Source: Mariniblastus sp.
GTDB taxonomy: Bacteria; Planctomycetota; Planctomycetia; Pirellulales; Pirellulaceae
DNA length: 64,000 nucleotides
Direction: 5' to 3'
Assembly: GCA_022447605.1 (NCBI GenBank)
Contig: JAKVBG010000002.1
Span: forward strand, 124,001-188,000
In this document: positions 40,842 to 50,506 of the stretch, piece by piece
Position numbering within the stretch: the first letter of the stretch is position 1
Layout: every line of letters begins with the position of its first letter
The notes under the pieces: model-generated
The model's database searches: none
What the model saw: only the letters and a program-made list of their open reading frames with translations
Told to the model about the DNA's origin: nothing
Position numbers and translations under genes: made by a program

Positions 40842-40859
40842 TTCCTCGATGTAGTTCCT
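40834..40859 (+). repeat. 13-bp tandem duplication across the fusA stop
   Basis: CGATGTAGTTCCT occurs twice head to tail (40834-40846 and 40847-40859). The first copy contains the fusA stop codon, so the protein end is unaffected. Confidence 0.9.
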
Positions 40860-40954
40860 GAAACGCTTCGGGAGCCGGGATAGGGGCTGTGAAATTCGGC
40901 TGGCGGAGCTGAGCGGTGCCTTCCCAACGGATTTTTAATAGGTTTTTCGATTCA

Positions 40955-40982
40955 TTGACCCTGTTTTGATACGGGTTAAAAT
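40955..40982 (+). promoter_or_regulatory. trxA promoter
   Basis: TTGACC at 40955-40960 and TAAAAT at 40977-40982 are 16 bp apart, giving a leader of about 50 nt before the trxA ATG. Confidence 0.6.
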
Positions 40983-41040
40983 TCTGTCACCACAAACTTA
41001 TGATGGTATTATAAAAATTGCATTTCAACGGAGTGCCCGC

Positions 41041-41358
41041 ATGGCAACTGAATTCACTGCTGATAATTTTGAAACAGAAGTTCTTCAATCAGACCATCCC
41101 GTCGTGGTTGATTTCTGGGCGCCGTGGTGTGGCCCCTGCCGTCAGATTGCTCCTATCATTGAGGAACTGGCTACTGAGAACTCGGATGTGACAGTTGGTA
41201 AACTCAACGTGGACGAAGGTGAAGGGATCGCCTTGAAGTATGGGATCAACACCATTCCGACTATCCTGCTGTTCAAAGGTGGGGAAGTGGTCGAGCGGGT
41301 TCAGGGTGTAACGCCCAAGAGCAAGCTGCAGGAGTTGATCGATTCGCATAAAGCGTGA
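41041..41358 (+). CDS. trxA: Thioredoxin
   Basis: 105 residues from the ATG at 41041, with CGGAG seven bases upstream. The frame is open from 40966 but that part lies in the predicted promoter and leader. The redox site is W-C30-G-P-C33 ([12 protein letters not shown]), and the cis-Pro loop is [10 protein letters not shown]. It reduces protein disulfides in the cytoplasm and can regenerate the C-terminal cysteines of ribonucleotide reductase. Monocistronic, convergent with the HAD gene. Confidence 0.96.
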   Translation: MATEFTADNFETEVLQSDHPVVVDFWAPWCGPCRQIAPIIEELATENSDVTVGKLNVDEGEGIALKYGINTIPTILLFKGGEVVERVQGVTPKSKLQELIDSHKA

Positions 41359-41407
41359 GATCGCGGCGCGTCCAACTCACCTTCGCTGGCTCAACGATCA
41401 TCCTGAT

Positions 41408-41992
41408 TCAGGTGATTCGGCGAGGTGAGTGAAACGTTCGAACATCAACCCAGTGCATCCCGGCCGCCTGCGCGGCCTGAATTCCCAAGTCGGAATCCTC
41501 GTAGACGCAGCAGAAGCCAGGCTCGATCTGCATCAACCTGGCGGCCTTGAGGAAGACGTCCGGTTCCGGTTTGTGTCGTTCCGTGTCTTCCGCTGTCACG
41601 ATGACGGGGAACGTGTCGTGTAATTCGATTTGGCGGAGTTGTGCGAGCACGGCATCCCGGGTGCCACCGCTGGCGACCCCGATTGGGCAATGCTTCATCA
41701 CCGATTTGACCTTGGCCACAACCGGTTCGATGGGGACCAATTGGTCGATCGATTCGAGGAAAGCTTGTTCCTTTTCCAGGCTTGCCAATTCCGGGTCGAC
41801 CTGGACGGATTGCTCGGTCGCCAACAGCTGGATGATTTTATCAGTCGGCACGCCGGCCAGCTCATAGAATCGGTCTTCGGAAAACCGGATTCCGTGTCTT
41901 TCCATGGTTTTGTGCCAGGCGACATAGTGCAGTGGCATTGAGTCCGTCAAAGTACCATCGCAATCGAAAATGTAGCCTCGAATGTCGTGCAT
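41408..41992 (-). CDS. HAD-superfamily phosphatase (beta-phosphoglucomutase-like)
   Basis: 194 residues from the ATG at 41992 (MHDIRGYIFDCDGTLTDSMP), preferred to upstream codons because the nucleophile motif FDCDGTL must be N-terminal. A helical cap follows (about 15-80), then GVASGGTRDAVLAQL (motif II), HKPEPDVFL (motif III Lys) and VYEDSDLGIQAAQAAG (motif IV). This is the subfamily of phosphoglycolate phosphatase and beta-phosphoglucomutase; substrate unknown. It lies 78 bases downstream of ptsI, probably one unit. Confidence 0.85.
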   Translation of the reverse strand: MHDIRGYIFDCDGTLTDSMPLHYVAWHKTMERHGIRFSEDRFYELAGVPTDKIIQLLATEQSVQVDPELASLEKEQAFLESIDQLVPIEPVVAKVKSVMKHCPIGVASGGTRDAVLAQLRQIELHDTFPVIVTAEDTERHKPEPDVFLKAARLMQIEPGFCCVYEDSDLGIQAAQAAGMHWVDVRTFHSPRRIT

Positions 41993-42070
41993 GGTTAGCA
42001 GTCCTGTTGGAGCCAATGCCAGAAGATCGACAGGTGCGGAGTGAAGGCCACGCTTTCCTGCCAAGTGGTT

Positions 42071-43840
42071 TTAACTGGGAGTATCCAGGATCGTCAGGTT
42101 GGGAGCGATCTGTTCAATTTGGCGTGTCATGAATTTTTTCACCTGGGAGATGGTCTTCAGCTTCATGACCGAGTCGACAATCTGTTCCGCTTCGGCGACG
42201 CTAATCTGGCTTGCCAATTGTTTGATGGAGGGGATGAAAGCGGGGCTCATGCTGAATCGTCGCAGTCCCATGCCCAGTAGCAGGACAAACGCTTTCGGTT
42301 TCCCAGCCATCTCACCGCATACCGTCACCGGTTTGTTGGCCTGGTTGCAGGCGGTAATCACGTTCTTGAGAACATGCAAAACGGCGGGTGCCAGGGGTTG
42401 GCAAAGATGGCTGACCTTCGGGTTGTCGCGGTCGGCTGCCATCAGGTACTGAATCAGGTCGTTGGAGCCGATGGAAACAAAATCAACGAGGTCCAGCATC
42501 GTCCCAATCGACACGGCTGCGGCCGGGACTTCCAACATCATGCCGATCGGCAGCTCTTTGGCTGGTAATCCTCGACCGACAAGTGTCTTGTAAGCCCTGC
42601 GGACCATGTTGCGCAGACGGCGTATCTCTTCCACGGTGGTGACCATGGGGAACATCAGCCGGACGGTTCCCTCAGGAAAGTCGCTGGCAGCGCGAACGAT
42701 CGCCCGGATTTGGGTGTTGAAAAAATCGGGGTGTTCAAAGGAGAGGCGAATGCTTCTCCAGCCCATGAAAGGGTTCGCTTCCTGATGATCATGCCCCAGG
42801 TAGGCAACCGTTTTGTCACCGCCAATGTCGAGAGTCCGGATCGTCACATTGTGGTTGGGGCTGTTGGCAACGATTTCTTTGTACACCTCGTATTGTTCAT
42901 CTTCGTCGGGAACATCGGGATGGGTCAGGTAGAGGTATTCGGTCCGATAAAGACCAACGCCTGAGGCTCCCATTGCCGAGGATGCAATGGCGTCGGGCAA
43001 ACCATTGATATTTGCCTCCAGCCGTAGCGAGGTATGGTCTTCTGTTTCGGCCCGTTGATCGCGGTTTTCGGCCAGGTGGTCCTTGAGATCGAAGAACTCC
43101 CGTTCCAGTTTTCGAAAAGCTGACAATGACTCGGGGTTTGGGTTGACCTCGACGTGACCATCACGGCCATCGACCACCACCGTATCACCATTTTTGATTC
43201 GTTTGAGAACACCCCTGATTCCCGATACGGCGGGGATGCCGCGGCTGCGCGCGATGATGGCTGCGTGGCTGGTTTCACTGCCGGCCTGGGTGACGATGCC
43301 CCGGACATCGAGGTCGCCCAGCACCACCGCCTGACTTGGCAGCAGATCGTTGGTGACAACGATCACAGGCCCTTCCAGTTCTTCGTCCCCAAAGGGCTTC
43401 AGTTGGTCGGACAGGTGACTGCTCAAACGGATCACGACATCACGAACGTCATTCAATCGTTCCTTCAGGTAATCATCATTGGTTTTGGAGAAAAGGGTCG
43501 TGTATTCTCCCAGCAGGCGGTGCAGGGCGGCGGCTGCCGTCATTCGATCATCGACGATCCAACCCCGGATCTTGTTGGTGAAGGCGACGTCTCTCAGGAT
43601 CGAGCGGTGGACGGCAAAAATGGCCGCTTCCTCGTGTCCTACCTGCGCGTCGACCTTTCGTTCCAGAGCGCGCAGGTCGGCACCTGCCTTGTCTCGGGCC
43701 GTTTCATAGTTTGCCAACTCGGCGGTGATTTCCGTATCCTTGAGGCGCTTGGTGTCGGGATTCACGAATATTTCGTGGATCACATAGGCGGTCCCGATTG
43801 CGACGCCCGGGGATACTGCAATTCCTCGGCGCATGAACAA
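42071..43840 (-). CDS. ptsI: Phosphoenolpyruvate-protein phosphotransferase (PTS enzyme I)
   Basis: 589 residues. It transfers phosphate from PEP to its own His and then to HPr. The phospho-His is H192 in GSETSHAAIIARSRGIPAV, the PEP-binding arginines lie in LYRTEYLYL and SIRLSFEHP, and the C-terminal Cys is in VTVCGEMAGKP. MRRGIAVSPGVAIG is a possible start two codons later. No ptsH or sugar permease gene is in the window, so it may serve a regulatory or a distantly encoded PTS. Divergent from the fatty-acid-like cluster. Confidence 0.93.
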   Translation of the reverse strand: MFMRRGIAVSPGVAIGTAYVIHEIFVNPDTKRLKDTEITAELANYETARDKAGADLRALERKVDAQVGHEEAAIFAVHRSILRDVAFTNKIRGWIVDDRMTAAAALHRLLGEYTTLFSKTNDDYLKERLNDVRDVVIRLSSHLSDQLKPFGDEELEGPVIVVTNDLLPSQAVVLGDLDVRGIVTQAGSETSHAAIIARSRGIPAVSGIRGVLKRIKNGDTVVVDGRDGHVEVNPNPESLSAFRKLEREFFDLKDHLAENRDQRAETEDHTSLRLEANINGLPDAIASSAMGASGVGLYRTEYLYLTHPDVPDEDEQYEVYKEIVANSPNHNVTIRTLDIGGDKTVAYLGHDHQEANPFMGWRSIRLSFEHPDFFNTQIRAIVRAASDFPEGTVRLMFPMVTTVEEIRRLRNMVRRAYKTLVGRGLPAKELPIGMMLEVPAAAVSIGTMLDLVDFVSIGSNDLIQYLMAADRDNPKVSHLCQPLAPAVLHVLKNVITACNQANKPVTVCGEMAGKPKAFVLLLGMGLRRFSMSPAFIPSIKQLASQISVAEAEQIVDSVMKLKTISQVKKFMTRQIEQIAPNLTILDTPS

Positions 43841-44026
43841 AATTTACCAAGCATCGGGCTTCATGACAAACGACCCCCAGGATTGGGCACGGTCCGAGAT
43901 TTCTGTCGGAAGGCCGTCTGAGGATGCCCTTGAAACGGCTGAAACGGGGGCTTTGTAAATGCAAGACAAAGCGCGGAAAATCTGCTCAAAGCTCGGTTTT
44001 TGTGGGGTGATATGGGGGTTTTGTTG

Positions 44027-44055
44027 TTGTGGCAGTTTGGGCGAGTTGCTATATT
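44027..44055 (+). promoter_or_regulatory. Putative promoter of the fatty-acid-like cluster
   Basis: TTGTGG at 44027-44032 and TATATT at 44050-44055 are 17 bp apart in the 300-bp divergent gap after ptsI. The -10 is strong and the -35 moderate. Transcription would start about 80 bases before the first gene. Confidence 0.45.
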
Positions 44056-44140
44056 GTCGACTTTTACACAAGGCGACTTCCTGCGGGCTTTGCGGTAATC
44101 GGATCGTCGATCCCGGGAACTACCTAACGACGGAAAGTGA

Positions 44141-44653
44141 ATGCGTTTCACACAGTTGGATCGAATCCTTACGCTCGAGAAAGGCGAGTCCATCGAGGCT
44201 TGTCGTTGCTTGGCACTGTCGGAGAGTTACCTGGCCGATCATTTTCCCCGGTTTCCGGTCATGCCTGGTGTTTTGATGCTGGAGGCTTTGTACCAGGCCA
44301 GTATGTGGCTGGTCCGGGTTTCGGATGATTTTGAGAACTCGTATGTCGGTTTGCGAGAAACGAGAAGCATGAAATTCAAAGGATTTATGCAGCCAGGGGA
44401 CAAATTGGACGTTCGGTGCAAGATTCAATCTCGCAAGGAAACGTTGACAACGTTGCAGGTTGCAGGTTCGATTAACGGCGAAACAGCCGTTGTTGGCCGG
44501 ATGGTCCTGGAAAGCTACAATTTAAAGGAACGTGGTTTGGCGGATGACTACGTGGACACCTTCACCCGTTCCGAGCACAAGAAGATGTTTCGGTTACTTT
44601 GTGACCCGATGAACCCAAATAACCCCTCAAAACCGGCCCTGTCAACAAGCTGA
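44141..44653 (+). CDS. 3-hydroxyacyl-ACP dehydratase, FabZ-like
   Basis: 170 residues, hot-dog fold. The active-site His34 in HFPRFPVMPGVLMLEALYQ and Glu48 are both present, as in FabZ. The C-terminal 40 residues (NLKERGLADDYVDTFTRSEHKKMFRLL) extend beyond the usual family end. It should remove water from 3-hydroxyacyl thioesters on an acyl carrier protein, plausibly the one encoded next. First of four genes: dehydratase, ACP, dehydratase-like, ketosynthase. No reductase is in the cluster. Confidence 0.85.
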   Translation: MRFTQLDRILTLEKGESIEACRCLALSESYLADHFPRFPVMPGVLMLEALYQASMWLVRVSDDFENSYVGLRETRSMKFKGFMQPGDKLDVRCKIQSRKETLTTLQVAGSINGETAVVGRMVLESYNLKERGLADDYVDTFTRSEHKKMFRLLCDPMNPNNPSKPALSTS

Positions 44654-44741
44654 TGCGGATGGTTTTGGGTATAGATAACCAGACTAGTACGCGGCCACAC
44701 GGCCCCATGTCCTTACTGAAAAAACCAGGAGAATGAAACAA

Positions 44742-45125
44742 ATGCCCAGTAACGAAGAGGTGTTTGAAAAAGTTAAAGAGGCTCTCATGGATGCTTTGGG
44801 GGTCGATGATGACGAAGTCACACCCGAAGCGACCTTGGTGGGTGACCTTGGTGCTGAATCAATCGACTTTCTGGATATTATTTTCAAAGTAGAAAAAGCT
44901 TTTGACATCAAGATCGAACGTGAAGAGTTGTTCCCGGAAGACGTTCTTTCAAATGCAGAATATGTTCAGGATGGACGGGTTACGGAGGCGGGGCTTGCCG
45001 TCTTGAAGGAGCGAATGCCCTTCGCGGACCTTACCAAATTCGAGGAAAACCCGATTGTTCAGGATTTTGGAAACCTGCTAACGGTTCAGGATCTCTGTAA
45101 TTACGTTTCAACGAAAGTTGCTTGA
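44742..45125 (+). CDS. Acyl carrier protein, long variant
   Basis: 127 residues from the ATG at 44742, ten bases after AGGAG; an ATG at 44733 is too close to that site. The phosphopantetheine Ser is in GDLGAESIDFLDI (Ser40), in place of the usual DSLD. Helix II is followed not by a short loop but by about 45 extra residues (from ELFPEDVLSNAEYVQDG to PIVQDFGNLL) before the last helix TVQDLCNYV. Ordinary ACPs have about 78 residues. The gene lies between two dehydratase-like genes and probably carries their substrate. Confidence 0.88.
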   Translation: MPSNEEVFEKVKEALMDALGVDDDEVTPEATLVGDLGAESIDFLDIIFKVEKAFDIKIEREELFPEDVLSNAEYVQDGRVTEAGLAVLKERMPFADLTKFEENPIVQDFGNLLTVQDLCNYVSTKVA

Positions 45126-45224
45126 TCACGGCTTGCTGGGATTGTGCAAGATAACTTTTGGGATGTCTCTCATGGGCTGGCCTTTTAGTAGAGACCAGCT
45201 CTTTGTTTTTTGACGGTAGAATCG

Positions 45225-45764
45225 ATGCGTTGGTTTTTAATTGACCGTTTCACCGAGTTTGTCAGCCAGCAATATGCTGTGGCAGTACGGTCAATCAGTT
45301 TGAGTGAAGAGGCTGTGGATGAATACGTCCCCGGCATTCCGACCTATCCATCTTCACTGATTGTCGAAGGGATGGCTCAAACGGGCGGCATCTTGTGCAG
45401 CCAGATCAGCGATTTTGAGCAGCGGATGGTTTTGGCAAAAATCATGAAGTTGAAGTTGAATGCCGAGGCGGTCCCGGGAGATCTTTTGACGTTGCGGGCC
45501 GACCTGCAGACACATACGGCCGATGGTGCCGTCATCCGAGGTACCGTTCACCGCGAAGATTTTGTCTTGGCTGAAATGCAACTCATGTTTGCCATATTGA
45601 ATGATGAACGCTTTGAGAATGTCCAGCTGTTTGAGCCGGCCGGGTTCTGCCGCATGTTGCGGGTGTTGAAGTTGTTCAATGTTGGCGTGTACGAGGATGG
45701 AACACCAATTGAGATTCCGGAATTCATGCTGGAAGCAGAACAGGCTGGATTAACCGTCGGCTAA
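45225..45764 (+). CDS. FabZ-like hot-dog protein lacking the catalytic His
   Basis: 179 residues from the ATG at 45225; an in-frame TTG lies at 45210. The central helix region reads YVPGIPTYPSSLIVEGMAQTGG: Tyr34 stands where FabZ has His and SS replaces GV, while Glu48 and the MAQTGG helix are kept. The aligned positions are identical to those of the first dehydratase of the cluster (His34/Glu48). It may therefore be a non-catalytic partner or use different chemistry. The next gene starts 69 bases on. Confidence 0.8.
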   Translation: MRWFLIDRFTEFVSQQYAVAVRSISLSEEAVDEYVPGIPTYPSSLIVEGMAQTGGILCSQISDFEQRMVLAKIMKLKLNAEAVPGDLLTLRADLQTHTADGAVIRGTVHREDFVLAEMQLMFAILNDERFENVQLFEPAGFCRMLRVLKLFNVGVYEDGTPIEIPEFMLEAEQAGLTVG

Positions 45765-45833
45765 ATGCGAGCCAGTCATTGGGCCTGCCTGCTTGGGCTG
45801 CCCAATTCGCTTCCGAAAACGAGAGAGCCAGTT

Positions 45834-47135
45834 ATGATTGCAAATGATAGTCGGCGTCGCGTTGTCATCACCGGTGTTGGAATGATCAACCCGATGGGAA
45901 ACGATGTAGAGACGGTTTGGTCCGGCGTTCGCGAGGGCCAATCCGGGGTCGGTTATACAACGATTTTTGACGCCAGTCAGTTTCCCACACGAATCTCTGC
46001 AGAAATTAAAAACTGGGATATCTGCGATACGGGTGAAGATCCGGAAATCTGGAAGTTCCGCGGCCGTCATACGAAATTTGCCGCCGGTGCCGCCAAGCAG
46101 GCGATGGAGCAATCGGGCGTACTCGATTCCATTTCGGACCCGTTGCGGTTTGGTGTCTACATGGGCAGTGGTGAGGGCAAGCAGGACTTCATGTCGTTTG
46201 CTGAGATGATGGCCGAGTCGATTGATGACGAAGGAAATCTGGACGTCGTCAAATTCACCAAATCCGGTTTGGATAAGCTCAACCCGGTTCTGGAACTTGA
46301 GCAGGAACCGAGCATGCCCGTTGGCCATATCGCCAGCCTGTTCAATGCTCAGGGACCCAATGCGAATTGCCTGACCGCTTGTGCCGCCAGTAGTCAGGCG
46401 GTCGGGGAGGCCACCGAAATTATCCGCCGCGGCGAGGCGGACGTGATGTTGTCTGGTGGAACCCATAGCATGATTCACCCGTTTGGCGTGACCGGATTCA
46501 ATCTGCTGACGGCCTTGTCGACCAATAACGATAACCCGACGGGTGCCTCCCGCCCCTTCGACCGACTCCGGGACGGGTTTGTGCTGGGTGAAGGCGGTGC
46601 CATGGTGGTCCTGGAGGAATTGGAGTTTGCCCGGAAACGGGGAGCTTCGATCCTGGGGGAGATCATTGGCTATGGCTCGACCGCGGACGCGTATCGTATT
46701 ACCGATATTCACCCCGAGGGTCGGGGTGCGATTGGTTGCATGAGAATGGCATTGCAGGATGCCGGGTTGAACCCGGAACAGGTGGATTACGTCAACGCGC
46801 ACGGTACCAGCACCACCGTAAATGACAAGGTTGAGACAAAGGCGTGCCGTGAGGTGTTCGGCGACCGTGCCATGGACACTCCGATTTCCAGCACCAAGAG
46901 CATGATGGGGCACCTGATTGCAGCGGCGGGCGCTACTGAGCTGATTGTCTGCTTGCTGGCGATTCGCGATGGCGTGGTGCCACCCACGATCAATTATGAA
47001 AATCCGGATCCTCTTTGCGATCTGGATTACATCCCAAACGAAGCGCGCGATGTGAACGTCCAGTACGCGTTGAATAACAGTTTTGGTTTTGGCGGTCAGA
47101 ATATTACACTGATCGCTTCCAGGTTCAACGGCTAA
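45834..47135 (+). CDS. Beta-ketoacyl-ACP synthase II-type enzyme (FabF-like)
   Basis: 433 residues from the ATG at 45834 (MIANDSRRRVVITGVGMINPMG) with GAGAG upstream; the frame extends to 45765 without a family match. The thiolase-fold triad is complete: C183 in CLTACAASSQ, H323 in NAHGTSTT and H360 in TKSMMGHLIAAAGA. It condenses acyl and malonyl groups on ACP. Within this cluster it probably elongates a dedicated acyl chain, with ketoreduction supplied elsewhere. The stop lies in the loop of a 7-bp hairpin (47125-47144). Confidence 0.92.
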   Translation: MIANDSRRRVVITGVGMINPMGNDVETVWSGVREGQSGVGYTTIFDASQFPTRISAEIKNWDICDTGEDPEIWKFRGRHTKFAAGAAKQAMEQSGVLDSISDPLRFGVYMGSGEGKQDFMSFAEMMAESIDDEGNLDVVKFTKSGLDKLNPVLELEQEPSMPVGHIASLFNAQGPNANCLTACAASSQAVGEATEIIRRGEADVMLSGGTHSMIHPFGVTGFNLLTALSTNNDNPTGASRPFDRLRDGFVLGEGGAMVVLEELEFARKRGASILGEIIGYGSTADAYRITDIHPEGRGAIGCMRMALQDAGLNPEQVDYVNAHGTSTTVNDKVETKACREVFGDRAMDTPISSTKSMMGHLIAAAGATELIVCLLAIRDGVVPPTINYENPDPLCDLDYIPNEARDVNVQYALNNSFGFGGQNITLIASRFNG

Positions 47136-47159
47136 AACCGTTGACTTCCGTTGCTGCTC

Positions 47160-48290
47160 CTAGCACGTAAGTTGCCGGTCCCGGGCGGCAATCTCCCATT
47201 GATCGACTCGCTCCCCCTCGGCAATGACGTGTGCGAACTTGTGGACGGCCATGGTCGGGCAGGCATGGCGTGGAATGGCGATCAGGTGATCGCCCAAGTT
47301 GAGGTCGTCGACGCCGGGATCCATCAGGATGAGATGTTCCTCGGTTTGACCGATCTCCTTTGCCAGGGGGAAGCGGGGAAACCTCAAGCGATCACCGGCG
47401 GGTTGATCGGCGGCGCACGATTTATGTCCGACATCGAGGGTTACCTGGTGTGGCCGGTTGTTGGAGACGACTCGGGTCAGGATTGCCATGGCGGGTTGAA
47501 AGGGGAGTTCGGGGAAAATCTCGGCCAACTCGGAATCGAACAGGACGGTGGTGCCGGGGCTGAGTTGCAGGCCGGGTTCTCCTTTTTCCGCCAGGATTGG
47601 GAAGGACCCGGACCCGGCTGTGACGATTCGCTGGATCGGGATTCCGCTCAGCAGGACCTGATCGCGAAAGCGGATGAACTGGTCCCAGCCCGAGTTGACG
47701 GCGATCCGTCGCTCCTGGAGGTCGGGCTGCCGGTTTTGGCCGTCGTACCAGTGAAGTCCTTCCAGACGGAGTCCTTTCAGTGTCATCACTAATTCCATGA
47801 GTTCCAGGGCGTCTGCCCCCAGGTCAATCCCTGTGCGGTCCATGCCCGGGTTGAGGTCGATCAAAACGCCCATTTCAGACCCGTTGGATTCCATCACCTG
47901 CGCGAGTTGGGTGGCTGCTTGGGGATGGTCGACCAGCGAAGTAAAGCGGGACTGTGGATATTTCCTGATCAGCTCAGCCATGCGGTTCAGGTTCGGTCCT
48001 ACCAGTTGATAGGCCAGCAGGATATCGGGGATTTCCTCGCTGGCCAACATTTCTGCTTCGGCAATGGTGGCGCATTTATGACTCAGGATCCCCAGTTCTT
48101 TCTCCATGCGGATGATTTCCCGTGTCTTATGTGTTTTGCAGTGTGGGCAAAGTCGATCGGGGCCACCTGCCATCTCGATCATGGCACTCAGGTTCTGTTC
48201 CAGGAGATCACGGAAAATCAGCAGGCCGGGAGAAAAGATCTGGCTGACATCGGTAATCGAGTAAGGATCGGTCGGTTTATTTTCGTTCAT
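47160..48290 (-). CDS. D-threonine aldolase-like PLP enzyme (alanine-racemase fold)
   Basis: 376 residues. The N-terminal barrel has the PLP lysine K52 in CPHCKTHKTREI, the typical D-TA family signature. Later motifs are LIDLNPGMDRTGI, HWYDGQ, VTAGSGSFP and LDVGHKSCAAD. The C-terminus has a metal-binding pattern, IPRHACPTMAVH. D-threonine aldolases cleave D-threonine or related D-3-hydroxyamino acids to glycine and aldehyde with a divalent metal; substrate here is inferred. It is convergent with fabF and has its own minus-strand promoter region shared with metG. Confidence 0.85.
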   Translation of the reverse strand: MNENKPTDPYSITDVSQIFSPGLLIFRDLLEQNLSAMIEMAGGPDRLCPHCKTHKTREIIRMEKELGILSHKCATIAEAEMLASEEIPDILLAYQLVGPNLNRMAELIRKYPQSRFTSLVDHPQAATQLAQVMESNGSEMGVLIDLNPGMDRTGIDLGADALELMELVMTLKGLRLEGLHWYDGQNRQPDLQERRIAVNSGWDQFIRFRDQVLLSGIPIQRIVTAGSGSFPILAEKGEPGLQLSPGTTVLFDSELAEIFPELPFQPAMAILTRVVSNNRPHQVTLDVGHKSCAADQPAGDRLRFPRFPLAKEIGQTEEHLILMDPGVDDLNLGDHLIAIPRHACPTMAVHKFAHVIAEGERVDQWEIAARDRQLTC

Positions 48291-48404
48291 CTGGTTTTCC
48301 TGTAAAACGCCTGCCCTACGCGGTGGAGGAATTTGGGCTAAAATCTGGGTTCGGAGATTTTGCCTATACGGGTTGACGGGTCACCCCGTCAGATGGACGT
48401 CATT

Positions 48405-50486
48405 ATGAGCGAACGAAGGATATTGGTCACGTCGGCATTGCCGTATGCCAATGGTCCCATCCACCTGGGTCACCTGGTCGAGTATATCCAGACGGATATC
48501 TGGGTCCGTTTTCAGCGATTGCGGGGAAACCGCTGTATTTATGTCTGTGCGGACGACACCCATGGGACGGCCATCATGATCCGGGCCAGGAAGGAATCGC
48601 GAACCGAAGAAGAGGTGATTGCCCAGTCCCAGCAGGAACATGAACGGGATTTTGCTGATTTTCAGATCCGTTTCGACAATTACGGCAGCACCCACAGTGA
48701 TGAGAACCGGCAGTTGTGTGGCCAGATCTGGGAGTCGATTCAGTCGGCCGGGCTGGTGAAAACCAAGGATGTGGAACAACTTTACGATGTGGCTGAACAG
48801 ACGTTCCTGGCCGATCGGTTTGTTCGGGGGACCTGTCCGCAATGTGGCAGCCCGGACCAGCCGGGGGACAATTGCAGCCAGTGTGGGATTACTTATTCGC
48901 CGATCGACCTGGTAGATCCGGTGAGTACGCTGTCAGGTTCGACGCCCGAAGTTCGTACTGCCGAACACCTGTTCATTGAACTGGAACAGTTGCATCCATT
49001 CCTGCGCGAATGGACACAGAACGGTCAACACCTGCAGGCTGAGGTGGCCAATTACCTGAAAGGCCATTTCCTGGGGTCGACCGAGGATCCCGATGGCATC
49101 AAGACTTTACGGGACTGGGACATTTCACGACCCGCACCCTATTTTGGCTTTGAAATACCGGATAGCCCGGGGAATTTCTGGTATGTCTGGTTTGACGCGC
49201 CGATCGGATATATCGCCTCGACCCAACAATGGTGTGACCGCAACGGTGAGTCGCTGGATGACTGGTGGCGCAGCGAAGAGTGTGAGATCCACCATTTTAT
49301 TGGCAAGGATATCACGTATTTTCATACGTTGTTCTGGCCCGGTATGCTCAAGACGGCCGGGCTTCAGTTGCCGGAAAAAGTTCACATTCACGGGTTCCTT
49401 ACGGTGGATGGTGAAAAGATGTCAAAGAGCAAAGGTACGTTTATCAAGGCGGAGACGTATTTCCGACATTTGGACCCTTCTGCCCTGAGGTATTTTTACG
49501 CTTCCAAGCTGGGACCGAAACTGGATGATATCGACTTGAACCTTGATGAATTTGTCAGCAAGGTCAACTCCGACCTGGTCAATAAGGTGGTTAACCTCGC
49601 CTCGCGAAGTGCCAAATTTATCAAGGACGTTGGGCTGTCCCCGGTCTACCCACCGGATGGCGGGTTGTTCGAACGGGCCGCTCAGGCGGGTGATTCGATC
49701 GCGGAGGCGTATGAGAGCTGTGACTACAACCGGGCGATGCGCTTGATCATGGCCTTGGCCGATGAAGCCAACCCGTTCGTGGAGCAGGCCGAACCGTGGA
49801 ACCTTAAGAAAGACCCGGAAAAATCAGGCGAATTACAGGATGTTTGCACGGTGGCGATCAACCTGTTCCGGCAGTTGGTGATTTACCTGGCTCCCGTTTT
49901 ACCGGACCTGGTCGCGAAAACGAACGAATTGCTTGGTGATTCGATTGATCATTGGGATCAATCCAAGACACCCTTGCTGGGAACGAGTATCGCCAAGTTC
50001 AAGCATATGATGAAACGAATTGATCAAAAGGATATCGACAAAATGGTAGATGAGACACGAGCAGAACAGACAGAGGAACTCTCGGATAGCGATTCACAAG
50101 ATGGACAGGAACAGTTCCACGATGGGCCGGAAGCGCTGGCCGCGGAGCCGTTGGCTGAAGAATGTACCATTGAGGATTTCATGAAGGTCGATTTGCGCGT
50201 GGCCCGTGTGATCGAGGCGGAGCATGTCCCTGAGGCTCGCAAGCTGTTGAAACTCAAGCTGAGTCTGGGAGGCGACGAGACGCGCACCGTTTTTGCCGGA
50301 ATCAAGGCGGCCTATGAGCCAGAAAAACTGGTTGGGCGTTTGGTGGTCATGGTTGCGAACCTCAAGCCGCGGCAGATGAAATTCGGTTTGAGCGAGGGCA
50401 TGGTTTGTGCCTCCGGAACGGGTGGGGCCGAAGTGTTCCTGCTCGGCCTGGATGACGGTGCCGTGCCGGGCCAGCGCGTTCACTGA
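48405..50486 (+). CDS. metG: Methionyl-tRNA synthetase
   Basis: 693 residues from [17 protein letters not shown]; an upstream in-frame start at 48360 would add 15 residues. The HIGH signature is PIHLGHL, the zinc knuckle is [18 protein letters not shown] and KMSKS is complete ([11 protein letters not shown]). The C-terminal 110 residues form the dimerising tRNA-binding (Trbp111-like) domain, [20 protein letters not shown], after an acidic linker. A TGACGGG/CCCGTCA hairpin (48374-48391) lies just before the ATG, which could affect translation. Confidence 0.96.
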   Translation: MSERRILVTSALPYANGPIHLGHLVEYIQTDIWVRFQRLRGNRCIYVCADDTHGTAIMIRARKESRTEEEVIAQSQQEHERDFADFQIRFDNYGSTHSDENRQLCGQIWESIQSAGLVKTKDVEQLYDVAEQTFLADRFVRGTCPQCGSPDQPGDNCSQCGITYSPIDLVDPVSTLSGSTPEVRTAEHLFIELEQLHPFLREWTQNGQHLQAEVANYLKGHFLGSTEDPDGIKTLRDWDISRPAPYFGFEIPDSPGNFWYVWFDAPIGYIASTQQWCDRNGESLDDWWRSEECEIHHFIGKDITYFHTLFWPGMLKTAGLQLPEKVHIHGFLTVDGEKMSKSKGTFIKAETYFRHLDPSALRYFYASKLGPKLDDIDLNLDEFVSKVNSDLVNKVVNLASRSAKFIKDVGLSPVYPPDGGLFERAAQAGDSIAEAYESCDYNRAMRLIMALADEANPFVEQAEPWNLKKDPEKSGELQDVCTVAINLFRQLVIYLAPVLPDLVAKTNELLGDSIDHWDQSKTPLLGTSIAKFKHMMKRIDQKDIDKMVDETRAEQTEELSDSDSQDGQEQFHDGPEALAAEPLAEECTIEDFMKVDLRVARVIEAEHVPEARKLLKLKLSLGGDETRTVFAGIKAAYEPEKLVGRLVVMVANLKPRQMKFGLSEGMVCASGTGGAEVFLLGLDDGAVPGQRVH

Positions 50487-50506
50487 ACGGTTGCCTGGCC
50501 GTTTGA

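Noticed and set aside
47125-47144. Hairpin at the fabF stop as a terminator
   Set aside because: Seven base pairs but no T-run follows on either strand, so I did not list it as a terminator.
48374-48391. Hairpin before metG as a T-box or SAM riboswitch
   Set aside because: Only a single 7-bp stem is present; no T-box or SAM-riboswitch core sequence can be found in the 114-nt upstream region.
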